Under the pieces are notes generated by a model. The model ran no database searches and had not been told where the DNA came from. It was given only the letters and a program-made list of their open reading frames with translations. A stretch of DNA of 64,000 nt, from positions 124,001 to 188,000 of the forward strand of contig JBBFLD010000006.1 in the NCBI GenBank assembly GCA_037481715.1. Reading direction: 5' to 3'. A program made the translations under genes and the position numbers. The stretch comes from Rosettibacter sp037481715. GTDB taxonomy: Bacteria > Bacteroidota > Ignavibacteria > Ignavibacteriales > Melioribacteraceae. The number at the start of each line of letters is the position of its first letter. The first letter of the stretch is position 1. This document shows, piece after piece, positions 17,924-26,616 of the stretch.

Positions 17924-18502
17924 TTACTCCTTTGTAAGGTTATCTCTGAAATTATGCAAAGCATTCATAACTTTGCTTCGAACGGTTTCAATTGGCACAT
18001 TTAATTTGTCTGCAATTTCATCAATCGTATATCCCTCATAATAAGCAAGATGAAGAACATACTTTTGTGTATCTGTCAATTTAGATAATGCTCGTTCAAC
18101 CTTAGGAACCAAACTCATTGCAGTATTTAAATCAAGGCTATCCATATCATCTGGAAAAGTTGGTATAATAAAATAATCTTCATAATCATCATCGTAAATT
18201 TGAGAAGCCGAGAGTGAAAGCCTGCTTCGTCTTAAAGTATCAACTGCTTTATTCCTTGCTAATGTTACAAGCCAGCTGTAAACATTGCCATTATTAAAGT
18301 TGAATTTATAAGTTTTACGCCATACAATTACAAAAACATCTACAAGCACTTTTTCGGCAGTTTCTTCATCGGGTGTTATTTTTTTAATTAATGTATAAAG
18401 GAGCGGCGAATATCTATCATATAATTCTTCGAGAGCACGCGATTCAAAATTCGCTATCTCTCGCATCAATTCTAAATCAGTTAATTCTTTGAACTTGCTC
18501 AA
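17924..18502 (-). CDS. ECF-type RNA polymerase sigma factor
   Basis: This 192-residue sigma-70 family protein has region 2 at about 15-85 (ALEELYDRYSPLLYTLIKKI, then VFVIVWRKTYKFN and SWLVTLARNKAVDTLRR) and region 4 at about 130-190 (LSKLTDTQKYVLHLAYYEGYTIDEIADKLN and ETVRSKVMNAL). The spacing resembles SigK-type ECF factors, which usually pair with RskA-type anti-sigma proteins, as here. The start is a TTG with GAAGGTG 8 nt upstream. It is divergent from alaS across about 215 bp. Target promoters cannot be read from the window. Confidence 0.92.
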   Translation of the reverse strand: MSKFKELTDLELMREIANFESRALEELYDRYSPLLYTLIKKITPDEETAEKVLVDVFVIVWRKTYKFNFNNGNVYSWLVTLARNKAVDTLRRSRLSLSASQIYDDDYEDYFIIPTFPDDMDSLDLNTAMSLVPKVERALSKLTDTQKYVLHLAYYEGYTIDEIADKLNVPIETVRSKVMNALHNFRDNLTKE

Positions 18503-18680
18503 ATATTTTACACCTTCAGAATATTTATAATCAAAACTATAATTACTACTGCAAAATTACAATATATTTATTAAAAACTGCATCAATTGTTTTTTCAAAC
18601 CTGTTATAAAATGGATTACTTCAAAATTCTATTCGAGCTTGATAAAAATTACAGCATCATATATTCCCTCTATTTTTTAT

Positions 18681-18688
18681 TATATTTG
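18681..18688 (+). promoter_or_regulatory. Candidate -7 element for alaS
   Basis: TATATTTG exactly fits the Bacteroidota -7 consensus TAnnTTTG. It lies 30 bp upstream of the alaS ATG, giving a short leader. No convincing -33 TTG occurs at the usual 19-21 nt spacing, so the call rests on one half of the promoter. Confidence 0.35.
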
Positions 18689-18718
18689 CTCACATTTATA
18701 AAAAAATTCTCTGGACTT

Positions 18719-21331
18719 ATGACATCAAACGAAATAAGACAACAATTTTTGGACTTCTTTGTTAATAAAGGACACAAACTTGTTCCAAGTTCACCAGTAG
18801 TTCCTCAAGGTGACCCAACTTTACTTTTTACAAATGCAGGAATGAATCAATTCAAAGATGTATTTCTTGGAATCGGAACAAGAGATTATAAAAGAGCAGT
18901 TGATACACAAAAATGCATTAGAGTTTCAGGTAAACATAATGACCTTGAAGAAGTTGGTTACGATACATATCACCATACTTTTTTTGAAATGCTTGGCAAT
19001 TGGTCTTTTGGAGATTATTATAAAAGGGAAGCAATTCAATGGGCTTGGGAATTATTAACTGAGGTCTGGAAACTTCCAAAAGAAAGACTTTGGGCAACAG
19101 TTTTCAGAACCGACGATGAAGCTTATAATTTATGGAAAGAAGTTACTGATATTAATCCATCTCATATTTTAAGATTTGATGAAAAAGATAATTTCTGGGA
19201 AATGGGAGAAACTGGTCCATGCGGTCCATGTTCAGAAATTCATATTAATTTAAGTGATGATTTTGAAAATCCAGCATGGGTAAATGCAGGCAAACCAGAA
19301 TGTATTGAAATCTGGAATCTTGTTTTCATTCAGTACAATCGTGATGAAAATGGAATTCTTCATGAACTGCCTGCAAAACATGTAGATACCGGAATGGGTT
19401 TTGAAAGAATTACTGCTGTTCTTCAGGGAAAAAAATCAAATTATGATACCGACATTTTCACTCCAATAATTAATTCAATAGAAAATTTAAGCGGATTAAA
19501 ATATAATTATAATTTGCCGGCAGAAGACAGAACTACAGAAGGTCAAATTAATATTGCAATGAGAGTAATTGCTGACCACATCAGAACTCTAACATTTGCA
19601 ATTGCTGATGGAGCTGTACCAAGCAATGATGGAAGGGGTTATGTTCTTAGAAGATTATTAAGAAGAGCCTCAAGATATGGCAGAAAAATTAATTTGAAAG
19701 AACCATTTTTATATAAACTCGTTGATATTGTAGTTAAAAATTTTTCAAATGTTTTTCCGGAGATAAAAGAAAATCAATCCAAAATTGAAAAAATAATTAA
19801 AGCCGAAGAAGAGAGCTTTAATGTTACATTAGACCGAGGAATAGAATTATTCGAAAACTTAATTGGCAAATTAAAAGAGAAAAATCAAAAAGTAATTCCC
19901 GGAGAAGAAGTTTTTAAGCTTTATGATACTTATGGATTCCCTGTTGATTTAACAAATGTAATGGCAAGAGAAAATGGTTTTACAATTGATGAAAATCGCT
20001 TTAATCAATTAATGGAAGAACAAAAAGAAAGAGCAAGAAAATCAACAAAAGAAAAATTAACTGCTGCAAATATTATTATTAACACAACTGACGATTTTGA
20101 AGTCCTATCAAATAACCCAACTGAATTTACTGGTTATGATGAACTTAAATCTGAAGCTGAGATAATCGGATTTAAAAATGAAGATGGAAAATCATTTATC
20201 ATCCTAAATAAATCACCTTTTTATGTTGAATCAGGCGGACAGGTAAATGACACAGGCAGCATAATTATTAACGATACTCATCTCCCTGTAATAAATTTAT
20301 TAAAAATAAATAACCAAATTATTCATATTGTTGAAAATGAAGCTGGCATCAAAATTAATCTCGGCGAAAAAGTTATTGCAGAAGTTGACGAGAAAAGAAG
20401 ATGGGATATAATGAGAAATCACTCTGCAACTCATTTTCTACATAAAGCATTGAGAGAAATTTTGGGAAGTCATGTTCAGCAATCCGGTTCTTATGTTGGT
20501 CCAGACAGGCTTCGTTTCGACTTCAGTCATTTTCAAAAATTAACTGATTCTGAACTCGATGCAATTGAATCATTGATTAATGAAAAGCTGAGAGAAAATT
20601 TACCGCTCATTCATCACCGCGATGTTCCTTTTGAAGAAGCAAAAAAAATGGGCGCATTAATGTTTTTTGGTGACAAGTATGGTGATAAGGTAAATGTAGT
20701 TCAGTTTGGAAATTTCACAATGGAATTCTGCGGAGGAACACATGTTAAAAACAGTTCTCAAATTGGTTTATTGAAAATTGTAAATGAATCATCCATTGCA
20801 AGCGGAATCAGAAGAATTGAAGCAGTTACTGGTGCAGGTGTAGAAAAATTTATTAAAGAGCAGGAAACAAAAATTAAACACAAGGATGAACTTTACGAAA
20901 AACTGCTTGAAGAAAAAAAGAAACTTGAAAAAGAGTTATCGGAACTGAAGTTTAAAGAAAAATTAAATGTAATTGAATCCATCACTAAAAACTCTTCGGA
21001 TGTCAACGGCATCAAAATTTACAAAGGAAAAGTTAATGCAGAGAACATGGATGAATTAAAATTAATGGGTGATGAATTAAGAAATAAAATAAAAACTGGA
21101 ATTGGATTATTAATTTCTGAAATTGATGGAAAAGTTGGAATTGTGTGCATAGCTACAGATGATTTGATTAAAGAGAAAAAAATCTCGGCAGGTAAAATTG
21201 TAAGTGATGTAGCAAAAATTCTCGGTGGTGGAGGTGGTGGAAGACCTCACCTTGCAACTGCCGGCGGTAAAGATGTAAGCAAAATTGATGAAGCATTAAA
21301 CAGCATTGAAAAAATTATAAGCAGTCTATAG
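18719..21331 (+). CDS. alaS: Alanine-tRNA ligase
   Basis: This 870-residue class II synthetase charges tRNA-Ala. The start is placed at the ATG of MTSNEIRQQFLDFFVNKGH. The frame is open 44 codons farther up (to 18587), but that stretch is hydrophobic and unlike any AlaRS. Catalytic blocks FTNAGMNQFKDVFLG and GDPTLLF are present, as are the anticodon-independent tRNA-binding region (about 250-460) and the editing domain zinc site, His568 and His572 in HSATH with Cys671 and His675 in CGGTH. The C-terminal DHHA1/C-Ala region ends with GGGGGGRPHLATAGGK. The length is typical. Confidence 0.97.
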   Translation: MTSNEIRQQFLDFFVNKGHKLVPSSPVVPQGDPTLLFTNAGMNQFKDVFLGIGTRDYKRAVDTQKCIRVSGKHNDLEEVGYDTYHHTFFEMLGNWSFGDYYKREAIQWAWELLTEVWKLPKERLWATVFRTDDEAYNLWKEVTDINPSHILRFDEKDNFWEMGETGPCGPCSEIHINLSDDFENPAWVNAGKPECIEIWNLVFIQYNRDENGILHELPAKHVDTGMGFERITAVLQGKKSNYDTDIFTPIINSIENLSGLKYNYNLPAEDRTTEGQINIAMRVIADHIRTLTFAIADGAVPSNDGRGYVLRRLLRRASRYGRKINLKEPFLYKLVDIVVKNFSNVFPEIKENQSKIEKIIKAEEESFNVTLDRGIELFENLIGKLKEKNQKVIPGEEVFKLYDTYGFPVDLTNVMARENGFTIDENRFNQLMEEQKERARKSTKEKLTAANIIINTTDDFEVLSNNPTEFTGYDELKSEAEIIGFKNEDGKSFIILNKSPFYVESGGQVNDTGSIIINDTHLPVINLLKINNQIIHIVENEAGIKINLGEKVIAEVDEKRRWDIMRNHSATHFLHKALREILGSHVQQSGSYVGPDRLRFDFSHFQKLTDSELDAIESLINEKLRENLPLIHHRDVPFEEAKKMGALMFFGDKYGDKVNVVQFGNFTMEFCGGTHVKNSSQIGLLKIVNESSIASGIRRIEAVTGAGVEKFIKEQETKIKHKDELYEKLLEEKKKLEKELSELKFKEKLNVIESITKNSSDVNGIKIYKGKVNAENMDELKLMGDELRNKIKTGIGLLISEIDGKVGIVCIATDDLIKEKKISAGKIVSDVAKILGGGGGGRPHLATAGGKDVSKIDEALNSIEKIISSL

Positions 21332-21431
21332 TGCTTCAATCAATTTTTTCACTCATGATTCTGTTTATTACCTCAACGATTTTATTGCCAATTTTTTTTA
21401 TATTGATTTAGAATAATTATTGTTGCTTTTT

Positions 21432-22772
21432 ATGAAAGACTACAAAATATTAATTGCCGATGATGATGAAACTTTATGCTACCTGCTTAAAGAAGAACTT
21501 GTAAACGAAGGTTATCGTGTTGACGTTGTTTATGATGGCAAAGATGCAATTGAAAATCTAAAAAGAAAACAATATGATGTTTTGCTTCTCGACCTTGAAA
21601 TGAGAGAAGTTCATGGCGAGAAAGTATTAAGTTTTGTGCAGGAAAATTTTCCTTCAACACAAGTAATTGTATTGACCGCAAAGTCCGACATTCGAACAGC
21701 AATTGACTGCATAAAACAAGGAGCTTATGATTTCATTACAAAACCATACGAATTTGGCCAGCTGTGCGTAACAATTGAAAGAGCAATCGAACACCGCGAT
21801 TTAATTCTTCGAAATAAAATTCTCAGTTCAAAAGTTCAGGCATTTCAATCAAATATTATTGGTGAAAGTGAAAGCATCAAAGAAGTTATTCGTCTTGCTG
21901 AAAGAGCCGCCAAATCAGATTCCAACATTTTACTCGAAGGAGAAACAGGAACCGGTAAAGAACTTTTTGCTGAATTCATTCACAAAAATTCAAACAGAGC
22001 CGATAAACCTTTTGTCGCAATAAATTGTGCTTCGCTGCCAGACCAATTGATTGAAAGTGAATTATTTGGATATGAAAAAGGAGCTTTTACTGATGCTAAA
22101 ACTTCAAAACAAGGTCTTGTAGAAATTGCAAACGGCGGAACTTTATTTCTTGATGAAATTGGAGAACTAAGTTTAACACTTCAGCCTAAGCTTTTAAGAT
22201 TTCTTGAAAATGGCGAATTCAGAAGAATTGGCGGAATTACAAATTTAAGTTCTTCAGTTCGAGTAATTGGTGCTACAAACAAAAATTTAATGGAAGAAGC
22301 TGAAAAGAAAAATTTTAGACGAGACCTTCTTTTCAGATTGAATGTTATCACACTTAAAATTCCGCCTTTGCGTGAACGACAGAATGATGTTCTCCTTTTA
22401 GCCGAATATTTTTTGCAAAAGAAATCTCCAATCAGAGCAGCTAAAAAATTATCCGAAGAAGCTAAAAAAGAATTAATGAAATATAATTTCCCGGGCAATG
22501 TAAGAGAACTTGAACACATGATTGAAAGAGCAATAATTTTTTCTGACGGTGATACTATTTATCCAAAAGACCTTAACATTCCTAAAGATGATTTTGATTT
22601 TACAAATTTTATAAAAGATGATGGAACTATAATGTCACTTGAAGAAGTTGAAAAAATTCATATCAAAAGAGCACTTGATGCATTCAACTGGAACAGAGAA
22701 AATACTGCTCGTGCACTTGGAATTAGTCAAAAAACTTTGTATACAAAAATTATTAAGTATAAGCTGAAATAA
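21432..22772 (+). CDS. NtrC-family sigma-54 response regulator
   Basis: This 446-residue regulator starts at the ATG of MKDYKILIADDDE; a TTG 12 nt earlier is less likely. The receiver domain (about 1-120) has acidic residues 10-12, phospho-acceptor Asp54 in LLLDLEM, and Lys104. The AAA+ domain (about 142-370) has Walker A GETGTGKE (170-177), Walker B LFLDE (238-242) and the sigma-54 loop reading GAFTDA (217-222), not GAFTGA. A Fis-type helix-turn-helix ends the protein (TARALGISQKTLYTKI). Its TAA overlaps the ATG of the kinase gene, so the pair is one unit. Targets would be -24/-12 promoters elsewhere. Confidence 0.93.
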   Translation: MKDYKILIADDDETLCYLLKEELVNEGYRVDVVYDGKDAIENLKRKQYDVLLLDLEMREVHGEKVLSFVQENFPSTQVIVLTAKSDIRTAIDCIKQGAYDFITKPYEFGQLCVTIERAIEHRDLILRNKILSSKVQAFQSNIIGESESIKEVIRLAERAAKSDSNILLEGETGTGKELFAEFIHKNSNRADKPFVAINCASLPDQLIESELFGYEKGAFTDAKTSKQGLVEIANGGTLFLDEIGELSLTLQPKLLRFLENGEFRRIGGITNLSSSVRVIGATNKNLMEEAEKKNFRRDLLFRLNVITLKIPPLRERQNDVLLLAEYFLQKKSPIRAAKKLSEEAKKELMKYNFPGNVRELEHMIERAIIFSDGDTIYPKDLNIPKDDFDFTNFIKDDGTIMSLEEVEKIHIKRALDAFNWNRENTARALGISQKTLYTKIIKYKLK

Positions 22773-23863
22773 TGCAAACAGAAGATAAAAGTCTTCCATT
22801 AAAACATCTTGCTCACGATATAAATAACATTCTTACTCGAATCTTAAACAGTGTTGAACTTCTAAAGAAAAAAGTAAATAATTATGATGAAGTAAGCTCA
22901 ATACTAAATAGTATTGAAAACGGCACTTACATGGTTTCAGAAATAATTGAAGATGTTATTTCTGAAACAATTAATAAATCACCAAGAAAGAAAAGAATTA
23001 ATATCAATCTTCTTATTAATGACCTTGCAAACACAATTGGAATTCAGCTTAAAGAAAAAATTAATTTTGTTTTGAAGCTAAATTCCGATCTTAATCTTGT
23101 TGAAGGGAAATATTCAGATTTTTACAGAGTAATGTTGAATTTAATTGTAAATGCCTCCGAAGCAATTCAGGATAAAGGTACAATTACAATTTCTACTTCA
23201 AATATTGAAGCCAAAAATGGAAATATTGATGAACTAAAACTTTTTGAAAATCAATCATACATTCAAATTAAAGTTGCAGATACTGGAACAGGCATCGATT
23301 CTTCTGTTCTTCCTTATATTTTTGAAGAAAGTTTTTCTACAAAAACTAAATTAAAAAATCGCGGGATTGGATTAACTATTGCAAATAAAATCATCAAGAG
23401 CTATAATGGTTTAATCAAAGTCAAAAGCGAAGCAGGCAAAGGAACTGAATTTATAATTTTACTCCCAGCAGTTAAATCCCGAAAAAAGAAAAATACCAGC
23501 AGCAAAAAAACAATCTTAATTGCAGAAGACGAAATTATTCTTAGAGAATTATTATCAGAACTGCTTGAATCTTATGGCTATAATGTTATAACTGCATCGG
23601 ACGGCAATGATGTTATTTCAAAGATTAACTCAAAATTAATTCCTGACATTTTGATTATTGACCAGAAAATGCCGGACATTGATGGAATTTCATGCATTAA
23701 AAAAGTAAAAGAAATTTATGAAGACTTGCCGGTTATTCTGGCTACAGGTTCCCAAAGTGATTTTTATGAAGATGCCAATTTAACACGAATTGTAAATAGA
23801 GTTATTAATAAACCTTACAACATTGAAGAAATGGTTTCAATTATTCGAGAACTTATTGGTTAA
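22772..23863 (+). CDS. Soluble hybrid histidine kinase with C-terminal receiver
   Basis: This 363-residue cytosolic protein has no membrane helix and no PAS, GAF or other input domain. A short dimerisation helix carries the phospho-acceptor His15 in LAHDINNILTRI. The HATPase domain has an N box (LNLIVNASEAI, 122-132), G1 (VADTGTGI, 168-175) and G2 (NRGIGLTIA, 196-204). A basic linker (235-246) joins a receiver domain with the acidic pair 252-253, Asp297 in LIIDQKMPD, and a conserved lysine in NKPYN. It starts inside the stop codon of the NtrC-type regulator gene and is its likely kinase. With no input domain of its own, signals must come through a partner protein or its receiver. Confidence 0.88.
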   Translation: MQTEDKSLPLKHLAHDINNILTRILNSVELLKKKVNNYDEVSSILNSIENGTYMVSEIIEDVISETINKSPRKKRININLLINDLANTIGIQLKEKINFVLKLNSDLNLVEGKYSDFYRVMLNLIVNASEAIQDKGTITISTSNIEAKNGNIDELKLFENQSYIQIKVADTGTGIDSSVLPYIFEESFSTKTKLKNRGIGLTIANKIIKSYNGLIKVKSEAGKGTEFIILLPAVKSRKKKNTSSKKTILIAEDEIILRELLSELLESYGYNVITASDGNDVISKINSKLIPDILIIDQKMPDIDGISCIKKVKEIYEDLPVILATGSQSDFYEDANLTRIVNRVINKPYNIEEMVSIIRELIG

Positions 23864-23874
23864 TTAAATAATTT

Positions 23875-24582
23875 ATGAAAACAATTTTATTACCCGGAAC
23901 AACTCATCAGATTAAATTTCTGTTTGATAACTTAAAAACAAAATTAGAACAAATACTTGTTATTGGTGCAGGAAGCGAAAATATTGCTTCTGAGATTTCA
24001 AAGCATTATAACACAAAAGTAAATTTAATTGTTGATGATTATGAATCATTCATAACTTCAAGACTTCAATTAGGAAATACTCCGGAAGTAAATGCTATTC
24101 TAATGGATTATGAAAACACAGATTTTAATGATAACCAATTTGATTTAATTTATGCTCAAGCTTCAATTTCTCTTACAAACAGAAACAAAATCGTTAAGGA
24201 AATAAAAAGAATTTTAAAACCTGCAGGATATGTTTGTGCAGGTGAACTAGTTTCTTTAAAAAAAGAGACTCCAAAATTTATGCAGGATATTTATGATTCA
24301 TCCAACCTGCTGCCTTTATTCATTGAAGATTTAGAAAAATATTATATCGAAAGAAATTTCAAAGTAATTGAAAAAAATGATTTGTCTGATACTCTAAAAG
24401 ATTATTACTCTACTGCAATTGAAAAATTAAAAAGTGCAAAAGAAAAATTAGATGAACAGGAAAAAGCATATTATAAAAAAGTGATTAACAGATTTAGTCA
24501 TGAATCAAATGCTTATTTAAAATTAGGCGGAAATAAATACCTCGGATTTTTTGTGTTATTATTACAGAAAGGTGAAAATTGA
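23875..24582 (+). CDS. Class I SAM-dependent methyltransferase, substrate unknown
   Basis: This 235-residue protein has the Rossmann methyltransferase pattern. Motif I is ILVIGAGSENIASEIS (about 24-39), a motif II acidic position lies in NLIVDDYE, DFNDNQFDLIYAQASIS (about 83-99) is the post-II/IV region, and IVKEIKRILKPAGYVCAGE is the helix before motif VI. The glycine-rich loop GAGSEN is less canonical than DxGxGxG. It has no marker of a specific target. It lies 11 bp after the kinase gene and overlaps the start of the rRNA methylase gene by 4 bp, so it is probably in the same operon. Confidence 0.7.
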   Translation: MKTILLPGTTHQIKFLFDNLKTKLEQILVIGAGSENIASEISKHYNTKVNLIVDDYESFITSRLQLGNTPEVNAILMDYENTDFNDNQFDLIYAQASISLTNRNKIVKEIKRILKPAGYVCAGELVSLKKETPKFMQDIYDSSNLLPLFIEDLEKYYIERNFKVIEKNDLSDTLKDYYSTAIEKLKSAKEKLDEQEKAYYKKVINRFSHESNAYLKLGGNKYLGFFVLLLQKGEN

Positions 24583-26027
24583 AAAAGGGAGATTTAATAG
24601 AACTTGAAATAACAGATTATGCCTTTGAAGGGAAAGGGATTTCAAAAATTATAAAAGAAGTTCATTCACAAACAGAGGCTAATCCCAAAAAATTTGTAGT
24701 ATTTGTTGATGGCTCTTACCCCGGCGACAAAATTATTGCACAGATAACAAAAGTTAAAAAAACTTATGCTGAAGGAAAAGTAAAAGAAATTATTCAACAA
24801 TCTTCTTATCGTGTAAAGCCTTTATGTAAATATTTTGGAATTTGCGGCGGATGCAAGCAGCAAAATCTTGATTATAATGTTCAATTAAAATACAAAGAAG
24901 AACAGGTCAAAGATATTTTTGAAAGAATCGGTGGTCTATCAAATTTTGAAATTAAGTCAATAATTCCTTCAGAAAAAATTTTCTTCTACAGAAATAAAAT
25001 GGAATTTTCTTTTGCTGCAAAAAGATGGCTCACTGAAAATGAAATTGCATCAATGCAGGAAGTTCGGGATAAAGACTTTGCACTTGGTTTACACATTCCT
25101 AATTTCTTCGATAAAGTTCTTGATATTGACGAATGTTTTCTGCAGTCTGAATTGAGCAATAAAATTCTAAATTTCACCAGAAAATTTTTCAAGGAACGAA
25201 ATACTTCAATTTATTCAACACTCTCACACACAGGATATCTAAGAAATCTTGTAATTCGTCAATCAGCTCATACAAATGATTTAATGGTGAATCTTGTAAC
25301 TTCAGAAGAAAATGAAAAATTAATTTTAGAATTTAGAGATGAATTATTAAATAACTTTCCCGAAATAACAACTTTTGTTAACAACATAAACAAAAAGAAA
25401 TCACAAGTAGCTTTAGGTGATTATGAAATTGTTTATCACGGTTCTGGTTTCATTTATGATTTTATTGGGAATTATAAATTCAGAATTAGTGCTAATTCAT
25501 TTTTTCAAACAAACACACTTCAAGCAGAAAAACTTTATGAAACAGCAATGAATTTCGCATCATTACAAGGCAATGAAATAGTTTATGATTTATATTCTGG
25601 TGCTGGCACAATTCCAATATTTATTTCAAAATATGCAAAAGAAATTTTCGGATTTGAAAGCGTTTCTTCTGCAGTCGAGGATGCAAAAATAAATCTCGAT
25701 ATTAATAATGTTTTTAATTTTCAGCCGTTGCTCTGGGATTTGAATAAATCACTGCTTCCTTTTATAAAACAAAATAAATTACCAAAACCCGATATTGTAA
25801 TTGCCGATCCACCAAGAAACGGAATGAATCCCAAAACAGTGAATGATATTCTGCAGTTAAATCCAGAAAAAATTGTTTACATCAGTTGTAATCCTGCAAC
25901 TCAAGCAAGGGATATAAAAATTCTTTGTAATGAAAAATATGAGTTAATCAAAATTCAGCCTGTTGACATGTTTCCTCATACTTATCATATTGAAAATGTT
26001 GCTTTGCTAAAAAATAAATCAGCATAA
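24579..26027 (+). CDS. rlmD: 23S rRNA (uracil-5-)-methyltransferase, RlmD/RumA type
   Basis: This 482-residue enzyme would methylate a uridine of 23S rRNA at C5. An N-terminal TRAM domain (about 1-72) is followed by a 4Fe-4S cluster motif, Cys83, Cys89 and Cys92 in CKYFGICGGC with Cys186 later. The methyltransferase core has YDLYSGAGTIPIF, the DPPRNGMNP block (general-base region), and the nucleophile Cys437 in ISCNPATQARD. The start is a TTG overlapping the previous stop by 4 bp with GAAAGGTG upstream. Whether the target is U1939, U747 or tRNA U54 cannot be told from sequence alone; the cluster favours the RlmD/RlmC side. Confidence 0.88.
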   Translation: MKKGDLIELEITDYAFEGKGISKIIKEVHSQTEANPKKFVVFVDGSYPGDKIIAQITKVKKTYAEGKVKEIIQQSSYRVKPLCKYFGICGGCKQQNLDYNVQLKYKEEQVKDIFERIGGLSNFEIKSIIPSEKIFFYRNKMEFSFAAKRWLTENEIASMQEVRDKDFALGLHIPNFFDKVLDIDECFLQSELSNKILNFTRKFFKERNTSIYSTLSHTGYLRNLVIRQSAHTNDLMVNLVTSEENEKLILEFRDELLNNFPEITTFVNNINKKKSQVALGDYEIVYHGSGFIYDFIGNYKFRISANSFFQTNTLQAEKLYETAMNFASLQGNEIVYDLYSGAGTIPIFISKYAKEIFGFESVSSAVEDAKINLDINNVFNFQPLLWDLNKSLLPFIKQNKLPKPDIVIADPPRNGMNPKTVNDILQLNPEKIVYISCNPATQARDIKILCNEKYELIKIQPVDMFPHTYHIENVALLKNKSA

Positions 26028-26037
26028 AAATTCATCC

Positions 26038-26592
26038 ATGAATGATGAAATAAAAAAGAGGATAGAAAATATTTTCAGAAATTCTAATTCATCAGATGAA
26101 TTATTTGATGCATTTGATGAAGCAATCAAACTCAAAATTACTGATGTAGAAGTTTATAAAGTTTTACTTGCAAATCCTGCACTATCGCTTGATGAAATAA
26201 AAATGTATACAGAAAAACTTTTAAGAGAACTCACTGAACACAGATTTCAAATTTCGATGTGGACAGCAAAAGTTTTTGAAAATCTCCAGAACAATTTTGA
26301 TTATCTTGAAAGCGCAATAAATTACTACATTAAAGCACTTCAAATTAATCCATCATCACATGAACCTTTACTGGGACTTCTTAAACTTTACAACTATGAT
26401 TTAGAACTTCCCACAAATCAAAAAATACTAAGCATAATCGAAGAAAATTTACCGCAGGTTGAAATAAAAAGTAAAGTTTATTTTGCACTTTCAAATTTGT
26501 ATAAAAAACTTGGCGACCTTCAAAAGGAAGCCAAATATGCAGCGCTTGGTGAAAAGGCAATGGAGCAGGAAAGAAGAATTAAAGATTTGTAA
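26038..26592 (+). CDS. TPR-like helical protein of unknown function
   Basis: This 184-residue soluble helical protein has one clear TPR-like pair in its middle (NNFDYLESAINYYIKALQINPSSHEPLLGLLKLY, about 82-115, with the ALxxxP spacing). A second weak repeat lies near the C-terminus (AYFALSNLYKKLGDLQKEAKYAALG type). It starts 10 bp after the rRNA methylase gene, so it may be co-transcribed. It faces the patatin gene across 24 bp. No catalytic motif is seen. Confidence 0.65.
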   Translation: MNDEIKKRIENIFRNSNSSDELFDAFDEAIKLKITDVEVYKVLLANPALSLDEIKMYTEKLLRELTEHRFQISMWTAKVFENLQNNFDYLESAINYYIKALQINPSSHEPLLGLLKLYNYDLELPTNQKILSIIEENLPQVEIKSKVYFALSNLYKKLGDLQKEAKYAALGEKAMEQERRIKDL

Positions 26593-26616
26593 TTAACTTT
26601 CTTTAGAAAAATATTT

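Noticed and set aside
18587..18718. In-frame 44-codon extension upstream of alaS
   Set aside because: The stretch is hydrophobic and not part of any AlaRS. The family start MTSNEIRQQFLDFF begins at 18719, and a -7-like element lies inside the extension.
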